This document shows positions 27,039 through 35,729 of a stretch of 64,000 bases of DNA, piece by piece. The DNA lies in NCBI RefSeq assembly GCF_009728935.1, contig NZ_CP034235.1, positions 2,642,001 through 2,706,000 of the forward strand. The letters run 5' to 3'. The stretch comes from Paenibacillus psychroresistens. GTDB taxonomy: Bacteria; Bacillota; Bacilli; Paenibacillales; NBRC-103111. A model generated the notes under the pieces. It saw only the letters and a list, made by a program, of their open reading frames with translations. It searched no databases and was not told the origin of the DNA. Each line of letters starts with the position of its first letter. Positions within the stretch are counted from its first letter, which is position 1. A program made the position numbers and the translations under genes.

Positions 27039-29588
27039 ATGCGACTGAGAATTAGTGAAAGAATGCAACGTGTTTCTATTATTAGTTTGATAGCTATTCT
27101 GGTAGCAAGTTTAGCTTTAACACCGTTTAGCGCCTTGAAGATCGCCAATGCCGCTGCTATTGAAACGGTGGTTCCATTAAAAACGATACCTCTCTCTGCC
27201 AAAAGCTATATTAAGTTAAAGCAGGCATTTATCCTTTCTGCTGAGCATTCTAACACGGTTAGCTTTACACTCACCATTCATAATGGTGATACAAAGGATA
27301 TCCAGTTCCTTGATTATTGGGTGAGATTATTCACTAAAGCTGGGGCCATTTACTATCCTCAGCTCGTCACCGAGCAGCTCAATAAAAAGCGGATCGTTGC
27401 AGGTACTGACGAAGACTTCACTTTCTATGTATCAGTAGGAGCCAAAGTTAAACTGCAGGATTTGATTTTTAAAGCACTCAAATGGGATTTTAAGGAACCT
27501 AGCTTTACGAAAATAGTAGGCGAAATCTCATTGCCAGCTAACTATACATTGGCAGTTAAGTGGAATGCACAACAGAAGCTAGAGGGTAATGACACCGTAT
27601 TCTCAGCCAAAATGATTAAAACCAGCCAGCAAAAGAAAGAAGATACGTTACTTGCGACTTTGCTATATTCCATAGAAAATATCGGTTTGAAAAGTGCCGC
27701 ATTACCGAATTACGAATACTCCATTCTTACAGCCGATGGCATAGAGTATTCATTGGAAGTTAGTGGTTTAAGCCCTGGTGAACAGCTTTTGCCTAAAATC
27801 GTTAAGGAGCTTGAATTATCGGGTATCCTGCCAGCTAAGGTGAAGCTTAGCCAGTCCAAGCTGCTAATTAAAACAACCGAAACAGCTAGTAAGCTGATTT
27901 TACCGATTGCCCTTTTTGAGCTGGCTGCAACCAATTCTGAAGATCCCACTTTAGTTGTCGTTGATAAAGGGACAATTCTCATTGATAAACAAACGGTAAC
28001 CGCTTCGGTATATGAGGTAACACAAACTCTGAATGATGAGGCAACACAGCCTCTGATTGAAGAAGGCTATCTGACAGAACTGCTTTTTAATTTTGAGAAT
28101 ACGGGCAGCAAAAAGGTGACAATACCCAATTATCAGTTCTTGCTCCGTACAGAGGACGGGCTATCCTATCCGCTGAGTACATCTGATTTAACGAATCTAG
28201 TGATTAATCCCAAGCAGAAAAAACAAATTAAGCTTTCTGTGACCATCCCCCTTGATGTTAACATGGGTCAGATGAAGCTCGAAATTTACGAGCCGCTTGT
28301 TTCAGGAGCAGAAGCTGCTAAGAACAAACGAATCGGCACTTATTCATTGCCGCAAAATACAGCAAGCATAAACATAACCGCTAATATGGGTCAACCTGTT
28401 TCTTATACTAATGACTCCGGAGTTTATGCGCTTAGCCTTAATTCCTTACAAAGACTGCCTTGGCAGGATCAAGATCAAATGATGGCGGAAATATCGCTGC
28501 AAAATAGTTCAAGCTCATCGTTACCTATCCCCGAAATCACTGGATATTATCTGCTGGATGACCTTGTGAAGGTAGAGGCTAGAATCGTTCAACCAGAGCA
28601 AGGTATTGCAATTAGCGGAAATTCAGCCAAGAGCTTAATTGTGCTAGGAAATCTTCCTTATTCGCAGCAATTTGAGTCTTTACAGCTAATTTTGCAAGTT
28701 GCTGGAGTCGATCATAGTAAAATCACTATAGCTGAGTTCAGTGGTACCTCTGAATACATGAAGCTTAATGTAGTGGAAGCTGAGGAAGCCTATGAAATTA
28801 CGGATTCAGGGCGAAAAGCCAAGCTTAATCTGCATAAAGTAAGTACTTATACAAATGCGAGCTCAGACTTAGTTTATGCAGAGCTTCAAATGCAGAATAC
28901 AGAAAAACGCTTTTCGCATTTAGCACGCTTAAACGGTTATTATAAAACGGCGGATGATCGTTATTACCCAGCTGCTATTTCGAATGTTGAACAAAGTGTA
29001 AGTCCAGATGGAAGTGATCTCATCTCTTTTTGGAGCAAGGTTCCCAAGGGACTTAAGCAGGAGGACTTGCAGCTGGTCATCGGCGAAGCGACTACAGGCA
29101 ATAAAACTTCAAGTGATGGAGAGGTGCCAAATGGATACATTAATCCTGTCGCATTTCAGCTAACTGCGGGCAACAATCCTGCCAAGATCAGCTTTACAAA
29201 TCTCGAAATATCACAATATCACGCTTTCATAAGTAAAATTAAAACTACAATCGGTTTAATACCCAATTCAGTCGGACTTTCATTTAATTATGCCTTAACC
29301 AAAAATGATATTCCTTATGAAGCCGTTCCTGAAGGGCATAAATTGGTGATTGAATTTGAAGCGGAGAATGAGAAATATACGGAAGAGCTTGAGCTCGAAT
29401 CAGGAGCAGGCAGTAAAGTACTGCAGCTTGGAAGCTCTAACACTTACCAAATCAATATAACCGATCCGGATTTATTTACTAAAATAACCACCTTTAACAA
29501 CTACACACTTAGAATCTATGATAAATTTCAAGATCATAGCCAACTTTTGGCAGACAGAAGCTTTAAATTTTTCACAGATTCTGATTAA
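27039..29588 (+). CDS. Secreted 849-aa protein of unknown function with tandem beta-sandwich-like repeats
   Basis: I do not recognise a family. A classical signal peptide (about 1-40, ending ANAAA) is followed by at least five loosely repeated units, each with a phrase on balanced hydrophobic strands and a tyrosine-rich turn: FLDYWVRLFTKAGAIYYP, ALPNYEYSILTADGIEYSL, TIPNYQFLLRTEDGLSYPL, PIPEITGYYLLDD and HLARLNGYYKTADDRYYPA. These look like Ig-like or similar sandwich modules. There is no anchor or sorting signal. AAAGGAGG precedes the ATG, and the gene is the last of the module B operon, so the protein may be a substrate, chaperone or outer partner of that transporter. Confidence 0.75.
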   Translation: MRLRISERMQRVSIISLIAILVASLALTPFSALKIANAAAIETVVPLKTIPLSAKSYIKLKQAFILSAEHSNTVSFTLTIHNGDTKDIQFLDYWVRLFTKAGAIYYPQLVTEQLNKKRIVAGTDEDFTFYVSVGAKVKLQDLIFKALKWDFKEPSFTKIVGEISLPANYTLAVKWNAQQKLEGNDTVFSAKMIKTSQQKKEDTLLATLLYSIENIGLKSAALPNYEYSILTADGIEYSLEVSGLSPGEQLLPKIVKELELSGILPAKVKLSQSKLLIKTTETASKLILPIALFELAATNSEDPTLVVVDKGTILIDKQTVTASVYEVTQTLNDEATQPLIEEGYLTELLFNFENTGSKKVTIPNYQFLLRTEDGLSYPLSTSDLTNLVINPKQKKQIKLSVTIPLDVNMGQMKLEIYEPLVSGAEAAKNKRIGTYSLPQNTASINITANMGQPVSYTNDSGVYALSLNSLQRLPWQDQDQMMAEISLQNSSSSSLPIPEITGYYLLDDLVKVEARIVQPEQGIAISGNSAKSLIVLGNLPYSQQFESLQLILQVAGVDHSKITIAEFSGTSEYMKLNVVEAEEAYEITDSGRKAKLNLHKVSTYTNASSDLVYAELQMQNTEKRFSHLARLNGYYKTADDRYYPAAISNVEQSVSPDGSDLISFWSKVPKGLKQEDLQLVIGEATTGNKTSSDGEVPNGYINPVAFQLTAGNNPAKISFTNLEISQYHAFISKIKTTIGLIPNSVGLSFNYALTKNDIPYEAVPEGHKLVIEFEAENEKYTEELELESGAGSKVLQLGSSNTYQINITDPDLFTKITTFNNYTLRIYDKFQDHSQLLADRSFKFFTDSD

Positions 29589-29610
29589 TTTGATCAGGAA
29601 ATAATGAAGA

Positions 29611-29648
29611 AAAACGGAGATGCTTAACGCATAACTCCGTTTTTTTTT
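29611..29648 (+). terminator. Intrinsic terminator ending module B
   Basis: AAAACGGAG pairs with CTCCGTTTT across a loop of about 15 bases and runs into eight Ts. Confidence 0.85.
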
Positions 29649-29670
29649 GAATATATCATTGTAAATTTAA

Positions 29671-29823
29671 GAATTTATACTTGAATTATATGATTTAGGA
29701 CCAGATGATGATTTGTTGAATTATGGTGGAAAGTACTATTGGAGCACTTGGATAAAAGACAGAGAACAACCCATTTTAGTAACGTTCAACAACAATTGTT
29801 TAAACGAAATTCAACGGTCATAA
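29671..29823 (+). pseudogene. Remnant of an unidentified gene (C-terminal 50 codons)
   Basis: A frame open from 29671 (just after an in-frame TAA) to the TAA at 29821 encodes a protein-like sequence containing LYDLGPDDDLLNYGGKYYW and STWIKDREQPILVTFNNN. It has no start codon with a ribosome site and no upstream continuation. The composition is unlike random intergenic translation, so it is probably the stump of a deleted gene. The family is not recognised. Confidence 0.4.
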
Positions 29824-29832
29824 TCTCCTCCT

Positions 29833-29867
29833 CTCTATGCTATAATTGAGCTAAAACTAGCATAGAG
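29833..29867 (+). promoter_or_regulatory. 10-bp inverted repeat over the glutaminase promoter and ribosome site
   Basis: CTCTATGCTA (29833-29842) and TAGCATAGAG (29858-29867) are perfect complements, 15 bases apart. The left arm overlaps a TATAAT (29839-29844) and the right arm runs into the GAGGTGAG ribosome site of the glutaminase gene. As transcription from that -10 box would start between the arms, a DNA operator is more likely than an RNA hairpin. Confidence 0.55.
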
Positions 29868-29874
29868 GTGAGTT

Positions 29875-30807
29875 ATGGGGCAGCAGGATGGACAAGCATT
29901 AATGGAATTAGTTGCCGGAAGCCGCAGTCAGTGCCATAAGGGAAAGGTGGCCGATTATATCCCCATGCTTGCAAAGGCGTCTGCTGAAACACTTGGCATA
30001 GACCTCCACAAAATTGGTGAGAAGAATCCGCTTGAAGCTGGAGATAGTACCACGGTTTTTACGATGCAAAGCATTTCCAAGGTATTTACTTTAATCCTTG
30101 CTCTGATGGACTGGGGGGAAGAGGTTATTTTTGAGAAGGTTGGGATGGAGCCAACAGGCGACAACTTTAACTCCATGGTTAAGCTAGAGCTAGTTGAGCC
30201 TGGCCGACCTTTTAATCCAATGATTAATGCGGGGGCTATTGCGATTACCTCCTTAATTAAGGGAGCATCACCCCAGACTAAATTTAAACGAATTTTAGGC
30301 TTTATTCGCACAGTTGCTGGAGACGAGAAGCTGGATTACGATCGCGAGATATTCGAATCCGAGGTTGCTACAGCAGATCGTAATCGTTCCTTAGGTTATT
30401 TTTTAAAGCATAATCATTTTCTAGAAGGTAATGTGGAAGCGCATTTGCAGGTTTATTTCAAGCATTGCTCGATTTCTGTAACTTGCAGGCATTTAGCCCG
30501 CATGGCGATGATTATGGCTAATAATGGTTTAGACCCCGACAATGGGAAAGAAATTATTCCAAAGAGGTATGTGCAAATTGCCAAGGTCTTTATGATATCT
30601 TGCGGGATGTACAATGCTTCTGGTGAGTTCGCGATTCAAGTCGGCATTCCAGCAAAAAGTGGTGTATCCGGTGGAATCATGGCTATAGTTCCAGGGAAGA
30701 TGGGTATCAGCGTAATCGGTCCTGCGCTAAGCAATAAAGGGAATAGCGTGGCAGGGGTGCATCTGCTGCAAAGGCTCTCTGAAAAATGGCAGCTAAATAT
30801 GTTTTGA
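29875..30807 (+). CDS. glsA: Glutaminase A
   Basis: A 310-aa cytoplasmic serine-dependent glutaminase that hydrolyses L-glutamine to glutamate and ammonia. The family is recognised by GKVADYIPMLAKA, the S66-x-x-K69 catalytic pair in QSISKVF, EPTGDNFNSMVKLE, PFNPMINAGAIAI, a YFLKHNHFLEGN region and a GVSGGIMAIVPG C-terminal loop. The length matches the family. AGAGGTGAG precedes the ATG. It is a single-gene unit with its own promoter region, which carries a perfect inverted repeat, and its own terminator. Confidence 0.95.
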   Translation: MGQQDGQALMELVAGSRSQCHKGKVADYIPMLAKASAETLGIDLHKIGEKNPLEAGDSTTVFTMQSISKVFTLILALMDWGEEVIFEKVGMEPTGDNFNSMVKLELVEPGRPFNPMINAGAIAITSLIKGASPQTKFKRILGFIRTVAGDEKLDYDREIFESEVATADRNRSLGYFLKHNHFLEGNVEAHLQVYFKHCSISVTCRHLARMAMIMANNGLDPDNGKEIIPKRYVQIAKVFMISCGMYNASGEFAIQVGIPAKSGVSGGIMAIVPGKMGISVIGPALSNKGNSVAGVHLLQRLSEKWQLNMF

Positions 30808-30813
30808 TTTATA

Positions 30814-30856
30814 AAGCCCTTCAATTAGCTATTTAGCTGATAGGGGGCTATTTTTT
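30814..30856 (+). terminator. Intrinsic terminator after glutaminase
   Basis: AAGCCC pairs with GGGGCT, with an inner TTAGCTA/TTAGCTGA stem, followed by ATTTTTT. Its right half is also the start of the 106-bp direct repeat found again at 35270. Confidence 0.65.
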
Positions 30857-30930
30857 ATGCTGAAATTGTAGTCTTCCATAGTTTATGCTACTAAAATATG
30901 GTTCTAGACGGGTTTCTTTTACACTGAAAT
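30825..30930 (+). repeat. 106-bp direct repeat, copy 1
   Basis: About 90 percent identical by eye to 35270-35375. Both copies contain CCATAGTTTATGCTACTAAA and GTTCTAGACGGGTTTCTTTT. The two copies flank the large glycoside hydrolase gene at 31072. No transposase or terminal inverted repeat was seen. Confidence 0.85.
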
Positions 30931-31071
30931 TATCGGAGAATAAAGCTGCGACTCAGGAAATATCAGAGATGGGTTGCCTAAGAAAGGAGGCGTTTTTGAA
31001 TAGCGGTAGTAAGAAGGATTGTGCAATTATCATTGTTCAATGAACACAAATTTAAGAAGGAGGAATTAATA

Positions 31072-34000
31072 ATGTCCAAAAGGTTTACGAAAATTATGTT
31101 TGTATGGTGTATGAGTTTCGCACTGCTAGTGGGAGGCTTGTCTTTAGGTGCTCCTAAGGCGTCTGCAGCAACGGTATTCTCCAATGTCTCTGCTAATACA
31201 ACGACACCGGCGCAATATGACAAGTATGAGTTGGATTTTGATTTAAGCTCCACCTATGCAAATCCGTATAACCCAGATGAGGTGGATATTCGGGCTTATT
31301 TTTTAACGCCTTCCGGCCAGACTGAAGTCGTACCTGGATTCTATAATAAAAGCTCTTCACCCAAGTGGGCAGTGAGATATGCGCCTAGATTAATTGGGAA
31401 TTACAGTGTCTATATTAAGGTTACAGATGGCAGTGGTGTCGGTCAGTCGGCAACCTATACCTTTACATCTGGAGGGCCTGGCACCAACCGTGGTTTTATG
31501 GGAGTAAGCGGCAATCGCTTTGTCGATAGCTTTGGCAAACAATTAACCTTGATTGGCACTAACTATGCTTGGGGCACACCAAGTGAAATTCTAACAGCAA
31601 TGCCACAATATAAAGCTGCGAAAATGAATATTATGCGCGTATGGCAAAGTGTTTGGTGGGGGAATTATGCCTTAGAATGGGGACCAACCGTCACCACACA
31701 GAACGGGATTACAATGAATTATGAAGGTATCGGTAAATATCAAAATGATAATTTAGCACGTACGGATACTTTAATTGAAACCGCTGCTGCTAATAACATT
31801 TATGTCATGCTAACTGTCAACAGCTTTGGTGATTTCTATTACGATTGGCCGCAAAATGCTTATAATACGGCAAATGGCGGGCCGGCAAGCTGGTCAGAGA
31901 ACAATACTAACTTCTGGACCAATGCCACAGCAATTGATTATCAAAAGAAATTATTACGATATACTTTTGCCCGATGGGGTTACAGCAGAGGCTTAGGAAT
32001 GCTGGAATATTGGAATGAATCGGATAATCGTGTAGATACAGACGCTACTACTCGAGGAAATTGGCATACGACTGTAGATAACTATTGGAAGAGCTGGGAT
32101 TTCTATGATCGCCCAACAACAACCAGCTTTGCTTGGAAGGATCATGTAGGATTTGGACAAACGACATGGTCTACGTTGCCAACGATGGATACAGTGAATC
32201 TTCATGATTATAATACATCCGCCAATGCCATGGATAATTGGGAATTAAATATTAAAAATATGCTGAGCACCTTTGGCAATCGTCCAGCTTTTATTGGTGA
32301 AGTAGGGAAGACAGGCGGTGATCAAACATCGGATCCGCAAATGCCTAACTTTGTCCATGACAGTGTTTGGGGACCTGTGTTCCGCGCAGGAGCAGCGGGT
32401 ACCAGCTTGTGGTGGATTTTTGAAACTGGCTTTAATGTCCCAGCAAATTATAAAGCCATTTATACAGCGTTTGCCAACTTCATACAGCCGGAAGAGCAAT
32501 ATCTGCCTTCTGAGCCATTTGTAGATTATGGTGCTCAGGCAAACTCAACCAAGGTAGGTGCTTTTAAGAATGGCGATAGAGGGCTGCTTTGGATCAACAA
32601 TACCACGGCAACTTATAATGTTACCAATCCAAGCACGATTAGCGGTATGTCGTTTACGCTCCCGGGAATGAATAACGGAACGTATGACATCACCTACTTC
32701 AATACTGTAACAGGTACGAATATTTCTACTACAACTGCAACGGTTAGTACAGGAAGCTTGGTAATAAGCAGTATTCCTTCGTTTACAAGGGATATTGCCA
32801 TTAAAGTGGTTCGTCAAGGCAGTGGTGTTGTCGATACACAAGTACCTACTGTTCCGACTAATTTAACTTCACCTTCCAAAACAGACTTATCGGTAAATCT
32901 GTCGTGGAGCGGTTCCACAGATAATGTAGGCGTTACAGGCTACGATATCTATCGTGGAGCGACTTTAGCAGGTTCTACTGCGGGTGGGACTACATTTGTC
33001 GCTACCGGATTAACTGCGAATACAGCCTATTCCTTTACGGTTAAAGCGAAGGATTCAGCAGGCAATATCTCAGCAGCAAGCACTGCATTAAGTGTGACAA
33101 CGAATCCACCAGATACAACTGCACCAACAGCTCCAAGCGGTTTAACCTCACCATCCAAATTGGATGTGTCCGTCAATTTGTCATGGACAGCTTCAACAGA
33201 TAACGTCGGAGTTACGGCTTATGATGTTTATCGAAATGGATCACTAGTAGGGTCATCAAGCGGGACGGTGACTGTGTTTACAGCTACCGGTCTGACGGCA
33301 TCAACTGCGTACACTTTCACTGTTAAGGCTAGAGATGCAGCATCAAATGTGTCTGCAGCCAGTAATTCGTTAAGTGTAACTACGATGGCTCCGATTGCAC
33401 AGAATATGCTGCAGAATCCAGGATTTGAAACGGATGACGGGTATGGCAGCGTGAATCAGTGGACCTGTGAGCAGACTTTTTATTGCAGCAGAGATACGTC
33501 TATTAAACGTACCGGGAATTCTTCACTGAGATGGTCAGGTTCCTCAGGTGCATGGTTTGGGACACTTCAGGATGTGGCTGCGACGGCAGGAACTACCTAT
33601 ACGTTCGACGGATATGTTAATATCACGGCGACTACAGGTGAGCTAAATGTTAAGCTTCAATTCCTTAATAGTGCAGGAACTATAATAGCCGATAATAATT
33701 CAGCTATTTTCACAGCTGTTACTGCTGGTTGGGTAAATGTGCACGGTGCTTATGTTGCCCCTGCGGGTACGGCCAAGGTTCGCGTATATCCTTATATCCG
33801 CGGTTTGAATGGAACCATGTATTTTGATGATTTCTCAGTAACAGGTGGCAGCGGAGGCGGAGACACTACTGCACCAACAGCTCCGACTGGGTTAACCTCA
33901 CCTTCAAAAACGGCAACAAGTGTTAATCTGTCATGGACAGCTTCAACGGATAACGTTGGTGTCGTTGGTTATGATATTTATAATGGAGTCTCTCTTGCCG

Positions 34001-35172
34001 GAACAACTACAGGAGCAACTACAATTACAATTTCCGGGTTGACAGCAAGCACAGCTTACAGCTTTACGGTAAAAGCAAGGGATGCAGCAAGCAATACTTC
34101 TGTAGCGAGCAATGCATTGAGCGTAACAACCAATGCTTCAGCCGACACTACTGCACCTAGTGCTCCAGCAGGTCTAACCTCGCCTGCAAAGACTACAACA
34201 AGTGTAAGTCTTTCATGGACAGCGTCAACAGACAATGTAGCTGTGACTGGTTATGATATTTACCGAGGGGCCACTCTTGCGGGATCTACTACGGGAGCTA
34301 CTACTTATACCGTTACAGGATTGACGGCTAATACGGCTTATAGCTTTACAGTTAAAGCCAAAGATGCAGCAGGTAATATCTCTGTAGCGAGTAGTGCATT
34401 AAGCATTACAACGAATGCAGTGGCCGATACTACAGCACCATCTGCACCAACTGCACTAAACTCGCCTTCAAAAACATCTACGATGGTAACTCTGTCATGG
34501 ACAGCTTCAACAGATAATGTTTCGGTTACGGGCTATGATGTGTACAGAGGAGCTACACTTGCCGGGTCAACAGTAGGAGCGGCTACTACCTTTACAGCTT
34601 CTGGTTTAACGCCGAGTACCGCTTATAGCTTTACAGTTAAAGCTAAGGATGCAGCCAACAATATATCAGCAGCAAGCAGTGCGTTAAGCGTGACGACGAA
34701 TGCGGCAAGTGTAGCAAATTTACTAATCAATCCAGGTTTTGAAACACTCGCTGCCGATGGGAAACCGGATACGTGGATATGCGAGCAAACTTATTATTGC
34801 TATACAGACACGGCTATTAAAAGATCAGGAACAAGATCCTTGCGCATTGATGGCAACTCAGGCCCATGGTTCGCTGTTTATCAAGCAGTCTCCGGAACTC
34901 CGGCAAAAATATATACGTTTGACGGCTATCTGAATATTGTCAGCAATAACGGCTCGAAAATTGATATCAAGGTGCAATTTTTGAACAGTGCAGGTTCAGT
35001 CATTGGTGATAATCTGGTTACTTCCTTTGACGGCACCACAACAAGCGGATTTGTTAATTTGCATGGGGCTTATACAGCACCAGCCAATACAGCAACTGTT
35101 CGTGTATTTATTAATTTCACAAACATGAGAGCGGTTATGTACTTCGACGACATGTCGCTGACTTCGAATTAG
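31072..35172 (+). CDS. Secreted modular glycoside hydrolase: DUF5060, GH5-like barrel, five FN3, two CBM-like domains
   Basis: A 1366-aa secreted enzyme. Order: signal peptide (1-34), DUF5060-type beta domain (35-135), GH5-like TIM barrel (140-580), two FN3 (588-771), a carbohydrate-binding-like jelly roll (776-925), three FN3 (929-1211) and a second jelly roll (1215-1366). Likely catalytic residues are E316 in EYWNESDN (acid/base) and E410 in FIGEVGKTGG (nucleophile), as in clan GH-A. The exact family and substrate are not settled; cellulase- or mannanase-like action on plant polysaccharide is inferred. ATG 31072 follows AAGGAGG. The FN3 units are nearly the same at DNA level, so copy number could vary by recombination. 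The gene at 35730 is a paralogue of the first 580 residues. Confidence 0.85.
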   Translation: MSKRFTKIMFVWCMSFALLVGGLSLGAPKASAATVFSNVSANTTTPAQYDKYELDFDLSSTYANPYNPDEVDIRAYFLTPSGQTEVVPGFYNKSSSPKWAVRYAPRLIGNYSVYIKVTDGSGVGQSATYTFTSGGPGTNRGFMGVSGNRFVDSFGKQLTLIGTNYAWGTPSEILTAMPQYKAAKMNIMRVWQSVWWGNYALEWGPTVTTQNGITMNYEGIGKYQNDNLARTDTLIETAAANNIYVMLTVNSFGDFYYDWPQNAYNTANGGPASWSENNTNFWTNATAIDYQKKLLRYTFARWGYSRGLGMLEYWNESDNRVDTDATTRGNWHTTVDNYWKSWDFYDRPTTTSFAWKDHVGFGQTTWSTLPTMDTVNLHDYNTSANAMDNWELNIKNMLSTFGNRPAFIGEVGKTGGDQTSDPQMPNFVHDSVWGPVFRAGAAGTSLWWIFETGFNVPANYKAIYTAFANFIQPEEQYLPSEPFVDYGAQANSTKVGAFKNGDRGLLWINNTTATYNVTNPSTISGMSFTLPGMNNGTYDITYFNTVTGTNISTTTATVSTGSLVISSIPSFTRDIAIKVVRQGSGVVDTQVPTVPTNLTSPSKTDLSVNLSWSGSTDNVGVTGYDIYRGATLAGSTAGGTTFVATGLTANTAYSFTVKAKDSAGNISAASTALSVTTNPPDTTAPTAPSGLTSPSKLDVSVNLSWTASTDNVGVTAYDVYRNGSLVGSSSGTVTVFTATGLTASTAYTFTVKARDAASNVSAASNSLSVTTMAPIAQNMLQNPGFETDDGYGSVNQWTCEQTFYCSRDTSIKRTGNSSLRWSGSSGAWFGTLQDVAATAGTTYTFDGYVNITATTGELNVKLQFLNSAGTIIADNNSAIFTAVTAGWVNVHGAYVAPAGTAKVRVYPYIRGLNGTMYFDDFSVTGGSGGGDTTAPTAPTGLTSPSKTATSVNLSWTASTDNVGVVGYDIYNGVSLAGTTTGATTITISGLTASTAYSFTVKARDAASNTSVASNALSVTTNASADTTAPSAPAGLTSPAKTTTSVSLSWTASTDNVAVTGYDIYRGATLAGSTTGATTYTVTGLTANTAYSFTVKAKDAAGNISVASSALSITTNAVADTTAPSAPTALNSPSKTSTMVTLSWTASTDNVSVTGYDVYRGATLAGSTVGAATTFTASGLTPSTAYSFTVKAKDAANNISAASSALSVTTNAASVANLLINPGFETLAADGKPDTWICEQTYYCYTDTAIKRSGTRSLRIDGNSGPWFAVYQAVSGTPAKIYTFDGYLNIVSNNGSKIDIKVQFLNSAGSVIGDNLVTSFDGTTTSGFVNLHGAYTAPANTATVRVFINFTNMRAVMYFDDMSLTSN

Positions 35173-35187
35173 TTTGCTTTTAAAATG

Positions 35188-35227
35188 GCTGCCCCTTCTG
35201 AAGAAATTCAGATGAGGGCAGCTTTTT
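35188..35227 (+). terminator. Intrinsic terminator after the modular hydrolase
   Basis: GCTGCCC pairs with GGGCAGC, with an inner CTGAA/TTCAG stem, followed by TTTTT. Confidence 0.85.
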
Positions 35228-35269
35228 GTGCGTTTGGCAGCGCAATCGACGATTTAGGTTGCCTTTCAT

Positions 35270-35375
35270 TTAGCTATCTAGCTGTTATGGGCTGTTTTTT
35301 TACGCTGAAATTTTAGTCTCCCATAGTTTATGCTACTAAAATATAGTTCTAGACGGGTTTCTTTTACGCTGAAAT
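35270..35375 (+). repeat. 106-bp direct repeat, copy 2
   Basis: Second copy of the element at 30825-30930, same orientation. It ends exactly where a stranded FN3 coding fragment begins, so this is a recombination junction. Confidence 0.85.
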
Positions 35376-35575
35376 ATGATGTGTATCGCAGAGCGACGTT
35401 GGCAGGCTCAACGACGGGAGCGACAACTTACACAGCTACTGGTTTAACTGCTAGCACAGCATACAGCTTTACGGTTAAAGCGAAGGATGCAGCTTGCAAT
35501 ATCTCTGCCGCAAACAGCGCTTTGAGCGTTACGACGAATGCAGCTGCGGATACAACAGCGCCAACAGCGCTTTAG
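35376..35575 (+). pseudogene. Stranded fibronectin type III fragment
   Basis: From 35376 the sequence reads as most of an FN3 unit (YDVYRRATLAGSTTGATTY, FTVKAKDAACNISAAN, TNAAADTTAP) and ends at TAG 35573-35575. It matches the FN3 repeats of the preceding enzyme. It begins in mid-domain directly at the edge of the 106-bp repeat, lacks signal peptide and other domains, and the only possible start lies in the repeat without a ribosome site. It is a remnant of a second modular gene removed by deletion. From here to 35729 nothing else is seen. Confidence 0.8.
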
Positions 35576-35729
35576 AAGCAGCTGGTTTCGATTCTCGTCT
35601 GAGCCAAAGGGATAAAGCTCAAATGAGTGGAATCTAAGGTAAAGCCCTTAAGTTTGCCGTGTTGTTATTCCGTGTTCAACCAAGGAAAATGGTAGTTAAA
35701 AGCTGCAATGAAAGATGAGGGGAGCTTGT

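Noticed and set aside
35330..35575. Complete small gene starting at ATG 35330
   Set aside because: Its first 15 codons come from the non-coding 106-bp repeat and there is no ribosome site; the rest is half of an FN3 domain, so it is treated as a remnant.
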